A DNA stretch of 64,000 bases from UBA11346 sp038060575. GTDB lineage: Bacteria > Planctomycetota > UBA11346. Position 1 is the stretch's first letter, and the number at the start of each line of letters is the position of its first letter. The stretch is taken from assembly GCA_964652775.1 (NCBI GenBank), contig CAZZAM010000016.1, positions 1-64,000 on the forward strand, written 5' to 3'. The position numbers were made by a program, and so were the translations under genes. Shown here in pieces: positions 60,625 to 64,000 of the stretch. Under the pieces are notes generated by a model. It was not told the origin of the DNA and did no database searches. It was given only the letters and a program-made list of their open reading frames with translations.

Positions 60625-60776
60625 AGGGGCTTTGCCCCTACGGCGCTACGCGCCTACCCCGGGCTCGTCTGCGTTCGATTTCGCGGGCGCTGACGCTGGC
60701 GAAATCGTGGCGGCACGGGCTACGCCCGATTATGTGCCGCCAACACTGCGACTGCGCCCGTGTTACTCCGGTAGAC
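60625..60776. repeat. Multi-hairpin intergenic repeat, copy 2
   Basis: Stems: AGGGGC/GCCCCT (60625-60639); GGCGC/GCGCC (60642-60654); CGATTTCGC/GCGAAATCG (60676-60707); GGCGGCAC/GTGCCGCC (60709-60741) enclosing GGGC-TAC-GCCC; and AACAC/GTGTT (60742-60764). Same plan as 28834-28968, with pair-preserving changes in the stems. It again fills a gap between convergent genes (peptidase and sucD). Confidence 0.75.
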
Positions 60777-60798
60777 GATTTAAGAGTTCGGTCTGTCT

Positions 60799-61686
60799 TT
60801 AGCGCCCAACAGCCTTCAACAGCATCTCGCCCAAATTCGCCGGACTTTCCGCAATAAAAACTCCAGCTTCGCGCATCGCCTTCAGTTTGGCTTCGGCGGT
60901 GCCGGTATTGCCGGCGACGATCGCTCCGGCGTGGCCCATGCGCTTGCCCTTGGGGGCGCGGGTGCCGGCGATGAATCCGACGACCGGCTTGCGGACGTGC
61001 TCGCGGATGTACGCGCAGGCGCGTTCTTCTGAGTCGCCGCCGATTTCGCCGATCATGATGATCTGCTTGGTCTCGGGGTCAGCGTTGAACCACTGCAGAC
61101 AGTCGAGGAAGTCAGTGCCCTTGATCGGGTCGCCGCCGATGCCGATGCAGGTACTCTGGCCGAGACCGGCTTTGGTGCTCTGGAACACGGCTTCGTAGGT
61201 CAGCGTGCCGGAACGACTGACGATGCCGGTGGTACCACGCTGGTGGATGTAGCCCGGCATGATGCCGATCTTGCATTCACCGGGCGTGATCACGCCAGGG
61301 CAGTTGGGACCGACGAGGCGTGACTGCGAGTTTTCCAGGGCGCGCCGTACGGCGTACATGTCGCGGGCGGGGATGCCTTCGGTGATCGCAACGATCAGCG
61401 GCATGTCGGCGGCGATCGCTTCGAGGATCGCGTCGGCTGCACCGGCTGGCGGCACGAAGATCATGGTGGCCGTGGCACCGCCTTCTTTGATTGCCTCAGC
61501 GACGGTGTTCCAGACCGGGAAGTTCTTGCCGTTTTCCGACACCCACGTCTGTCCACCCTTGCCTGGGGTCACGCCGCCGACGAAGCGGGTGCCGTAGGAA
61601 ATGGCGCCGTTGGAGTGGAATGTGCCGACTTTGCCGGTGATGCCCTGGCAGATGAGGCGGGTCTTTTTGTTCACGAGAACTGACAT
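60799..61686 (-). CDS. sucD: Succinyl-CoA ligase alpha subunit
   Basis: A 295-residue subunit of the TCA-cycle enzyme that makes succinate and ATP or GTP from succinyl-CoA. The CoA-binding start is LVNKKTRLICQGITGKVGTFH; SRSGTLTYEAVFQS and GEIGGDSEE are motifs, and the phosphohistidine is in KRMGHAGAIVAGNTGTAE. Length and ends are normal. It follows sucC on the same strand, 151 nt downstream, with a large hairpin in between. Confidence 0.97.
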   Translation of the reverse strand: MSVLVNKKTRLICQGITGKVGTFHSNGAISYGTRFVGGVTPGKGGQTWVSENGKNFPVWNTVAEAIKEGGATATMIFVPPAGAADAILEAIAADMPLIVAITEGIPARDMYAVRRALENSQSRLVGPNCPGVITPGECKIGIMPGYIHQRGTTGIVSRSGTLTYEAVFQSTKAGLGQSTCIGIGGDPIKGTDFLDCLQWFNADPETKQIIMIGEIGGDSEERACAYIREHVRKPVVGFIAGTRAPKGKRMGHAGAIVAGNTGTAEAKLKAMREAGVFIAESPANLGEMLLKAVGR

Positions 61687-61765
61687 GGGAAAAATCTCGG
61701 TTGGTTAGTTAGTGAAGTGTGTTGGTGGGGGGGTGCGGGGGGCGTCCCCCTGCAGCAACAGCCAA

Positions 61766-61818
61766 GCAGCCCGACGGTGCATATGATAGAACCGTAGGTT
61801 CATGCACCGTTGGGCTGC
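61766..61818 (-). promoter_or_regulatory. Long hairpin between sucC and sucD
   Basis: GCAGCCCGACGGTGCAT (61766-61782) and ATGCACCGTTGGGCTGC (61802-61818) pair at 16 of 17 positions; the 19-nt loop holds a further GAACC/GGTTC stem (61789-61801). It lies 19 nt after the sucC stop. No U-run follows on the minus strand, so a processing or stability element, or a partial terminator, is more likely than full termination. Confidence 0.55.
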
Positions 61819-61837
61819 GAGACGAGAACTGACATGA

Positions 61838-63322
61838 TCAGTTACCCTTCTGTTTGGCGAGTTTCTTCGCCGGCTTTTTGTCGTGCTTATTGGCGTGTTT
61901 TTCGGTCTGTTTTACGAGTTTCTTCTTGGCGATCTTGTCGGCCTTCTTCACCAGTTTAGCGGCCTTGAGTGCCAGTTTCTGTGCCTTTTTCTTCAGCTTG
62001 ATGACTTTCTTCGGGGTCTTTGAGACTTTGCTGCCGGTTGGGATGTAGGCGATTGGTTGTGCTGGCGGAAGCGCTGGACGAGCGGGCATGCCACGGGATG
62101 CGCGCCACTGCGCTGCTGCTGCTGCGGCCTTGACGCAACCATCCTGGAGATCGGTTGCGGTGATGACCGGTAGTCCGCTGTCGACGATGATTTGTTTGCC
62201 TTCGGCAACTCGGGTGCCTTCAAGGCGAACGACGAGCGGACGATCCAGACCGACTTCCTTGACCGCGGTAATGACGCCAGTGGCGATCGTATCGCACTTC
62301 ATGATGCCGCCGAAGATATTCACCAGAATAGCTTCGACCGACGGATCTTTGAGGATGATCTTGAATGCCGTGGTGACTTTCTCGGCAGTGGCGCCGCCGC
62401 CAACGTCCAGGAAGTTCGCGGGGAATGCGCCCTGTGCTGAGCCGTACTGCGCGATCGCGTCCATGGTGGCCATCGCTAGGCCGGCACCGTTGACCATGCA
62501 GCCAATGTTGCCGCCGAGCTTCACGAAGGCCATGTCGTGGCCTTTTGCTTCGAGCTCGGAAGGATCTTCTTCACTGGGATCAAGGAATGCCGAGATATCT
62601 GGATGACGGAATAGCGCGTTGTCATCAAACGACATCTTGCTGTCGAGGGCAACAACCTGGTCGTCCTTGGTCACGACGAGGGGGTTGACCTCCAGCATGT
62701 CGGCGTCGGTTTCGAGGAAGCAGCGCACCAATGCCTTCGCCGTCTTCATGAAGTTGCCGACTTGAGTCGGGGTGAGCCCCAGTTCGAAGCCGAGGCGTCG
62801 CGCCTGGTGATCCATCAGGCCGAGGGCCGGATCAATGTGGATGTGCTGCACGCGCTCCGGCGTCTTGTGGGCGACCTCTTCGATGTCCATGCCGCCATCA
62901 GCCGAAGCGACGACCACCGGAGCGCCGACCGCGCGGTCGAGCAGCACCGAGAGGTAGAGTTCTTTGGCGATCGCGCAGCCATCTTCGATATAGACGGTGC
63001 CGATTTTCTTGCCGGTGCCGGCCGTCTGGGCCGTGCGCAGGTAATTGCCGAGCAGCTTGGTCGCGATGTCGCGAGCTTGCGCCGGACTCTTCACCACTTT
63101 GACGCCGCCTTCCATGACCTGCGTGCGGCACTCGGTCTCGGCAAAGACCGTGCCCTTGCCGCGCCCACCGGCGTGGATCTGGCTTTTCACCACGACGACG
63201 GGCGAACCAAGCTCGCGCGCTGCGTTCTCGGCCTGTTCGGGCGTGGTGACGGGAATGCCGCGCAGAACGGGAACTCCGTGCTGGCGGAAGAGGGCTTTGC
63301 CCTGGTACTCGTGAATCTTCAT
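61838..63322 (-). CDS. sucC: Succinyl-CoA ligase beta subunit with lysine-rich tail
   Basis: A 494-residue protein. Residues 1 to about 400 are a normal SucC: MKIHEYQGKALFRQHGVPVL, VKSQIHAGGRGKGT (ATP-grasp), LEVNPLVVTKD, GAGLAMATMDAI and LVNIFGGIMKCD. The family usually ends near 390. Here a Pro-rich linker leads to a tail of 66 residues with 26 lysines (KTPKKVIKLKKKAQKLAL, LAKQKGN at the end) and few acidic residues, histone-H1-like. The frame is intact, with no sign of a frameshift. The tail may bind nucleic acid, membrane or a partner, or help tether the enzyme; no homologous function is known to me. Confidence 0.95.
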   Translation of the reverse strand: MKIHEYQGKALFRQHGVPVLRGIPVTTPEQAENAARELGSPVVVVKSQIHAGGRGKGTVFAETECRTQVMEGGVKVVKSPAQARDIATKLLGNYLRTAQTAGTGKKIGTVYIEDGCAIAKELYLSVLLDRAVGAPVVVASADGGMDIEEVAHKTPERVQHIHIDPALGLMDHQARRLGFELGLTPTQVGNFMKTAKALVRCFLETDADMLEVNPLVVTKDDQVVALDSKMSFDDNALFRHPDISAFLDPSEEDPSELEAKGHDMAFVKLGGNIGCMVNGAGLAMATMDAIAQYGSAQGAFPANFLDVGGGATAEKVTTAFKIILKDPSVEAILVNIFGGIMKCDTIATGVITAVKEVGLDRPLVVRLEGTRVAEGKQIIVDSGLPVITATDLQDGCVKAAAAAAQWRASRGMPARPALPPAQPIAYIPTGSKVSKTPKKVIKLKKKAQKLALKAAKLVKKADKIAKKKLVKQTEKHANKHDKKPAKKLAKQKGN

Positions 63323-63388
63323 GGGACGCAGACGGTCGGTGCGAGGAAGCCGAGGTCAACCCAGAGTCGGCGACATATATCAATCTGC

Positions 63389-63418
63389 TTGGTCAACATG
63401 GTTTGCTGACTGTAGAAT
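63389..63418 (+). promoter_or_regulatory. Possible promoter upstream of aroD
   Basis: TTGGTC (63389-63394), an 18-nt spacer and TAGAAT (63413-63418; five of six). It lies 133 nt before the ATG in the 228-nt region between divergent sucC and aroD. The rest of that region shows only a weak CCATC...GATGG palindrome near 63450-63473. Confidence 0.35.
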
Positions 63419-63550
63419 TATGAAGACCATCGTTCGGTGCCTTCTTAACCCATCAGTCGGCTGCAACCGATGGTTCATGCATGGCATTAGATTGGCCTAA
63501 GCGCTGAACAGGCGTTGCGGTATGAGATTGGTTGTCACTCTGTCCCCCCC

Positions 63551-64000
63551 ATGACCCTGGTTGTCGTTCCACTGGCCGAATCCGATCCGAATAAGCTGAT
63601 CGAGCGCTGCTCCCAGGCCCGGGCGGCTGGTGCCGATGCGGTGGAGGTCCGTCTGGACCTAGCGCTGAAGGCTGGCGGGTCAGCGGAAGCAATCTTTTCA
63701 TCGTTCGCCTGGTTATCCCTGCCCATCATCGTCACCATTCGCCACGCCAGCGAACAAGGTGCATGGAAGGGGGATGAGGGTGCTCGTCTCCACCTGTACG
63801 CCCGCGCCGACACTGCTGGTGCTGCCTGGGTCGATCGTGAGCTTGCTCACCACACGGTGCGTCCGTGGCGACCGACGCGGGCGAAGCTCATCCTCAGTCA
63901 CCATGACTTCACCGGCATGGGCAAGGATCTGCCAGCAGTGGTGAGTGCCATGCGTGCTGCACGTGCTGACCTCTGCAAGATCGCCGTCACCGCGACTGAC
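63551..64000 (+). CDS. aroD: Type I 3-dehydroquinate dehydratase (partial, runs off window)
   Basis: 150 codons are visible to the window edge. The class I aldolase-like barrel begins LVVVPLAESDPNKLIERC; ADAVEVRLDLAL carries the Glu of the E-x-R motif, LPIIVTIRHASEQG the conserved Arg, and KLILSHHDFTGM the His-His-Asp catalytic motif (the general base His). The Schiff-base Lys is in the last visible residues (DLCKIAVTATD). Type I enzymes act in the shikimate pathway through an imine. In some PVC bacteria this domain is fused to shikimate dehydrogenase (AroDE); the fusion partner, if any, would be outside. The start has no good ribosome-binding site (C-run before ATG). Confidence 0.9.
   Translation, partial: MTLVVVPLAESDPNKLIERCSQARAAGADAVEVRLDLALKAGGSAEAIFSSFAWLSLPIIVTIRHASEQGAWKGDEGARLHLYARADTAGAAWVDRELAHHTVRPWRPTRAKLILSHHDFTGMGKDLPAVVSAMRAARADLCKIAVTATD

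Overview
The window is chromosomal DNA from a moderately high-GC bacterium, most likely of the Planctomycetes-Verrucomicrobia-Lentisphaerae group, with Planctomycetota the best guess. The evidence is two prepilin-like proteins ending in an H-X9-DG motif, a Ser/Thr kinase next to an ECF sigma factor with an F-T-S-T-R-W-S start, an ECF sigma factor fused to a large membrane-anchored domain, and the general mix of secreted and multidomain proteins. The exact lineage cannot be fixed from the sequence alone. Three runs of N (27553-27562, 34165-34264, 41262-41271) show that it is a draft scaffold, and one of them sits beside a probable chimeric junction.

1-15 kb: the left edge holds a FolD domain fused in frame to a homocysteine S-methyltransferase domain, cut by the window end. 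It is followed by a tightly overlapping five-gene export operon (TolC-like lipoprotein, three membrane-fusion proteins, MacB-type ABC transporter) and by ftsH. 15-17 kb: two tandem prepilin-like genes with near-identical 5' leaders, each followed by a terminator hairpin. 17-22 kb: a minus-strand run argG, MDR oxidoreductase, small secreted Cys/His protein, class II aldolase, rlmN. 22-29 kb: a SixA-like phosphatase, a VKOR-DsbA fusion, the giant ECF sigma fusion with its damaged 3' end, and mnmA.

29-39 kb: minus-strand hrpB, STAS protein, recN, a TPR protein with a long Ala/Lys/Glu tail, dnaA and a PfkB kinase. 39-48 kb: a CarH-like MerR regulator, enolase, a lipoprotein hydrolase, purH, and a GH2 beta-mannosidase plus polysaccharide deacetylase pair with a divergent AraC regulator. 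48-56 kb: an aroK-ruvA-sigma-kinase operon, diverging from dedA, an ABC ATPase, a permease and an unknown membrane-anchored protein. 56-64 kb: uvrB, a prolyl oligopeptidase, sucC-sucD, and the start of a type I dehydroquinase.

Between the genes there are several families of small structured repeats. The most notable is a multi-hairpin element of about 140-150 bp, present at 28834-28968 and 60625-60776. Both copies lie between convergent genes and show compensatory stem changes. No rRNA, tRNA, CRISPR array, transposase or phage gene was seen.

The strongest candidates for something undescribed are the FolD-methyltransferase fusion with changed FolD active-site residues, the triple-adaptor export operon containing a carbohydrate-binding-like insert, the membrane-anchored sigma fusion, and the covarying repeat.
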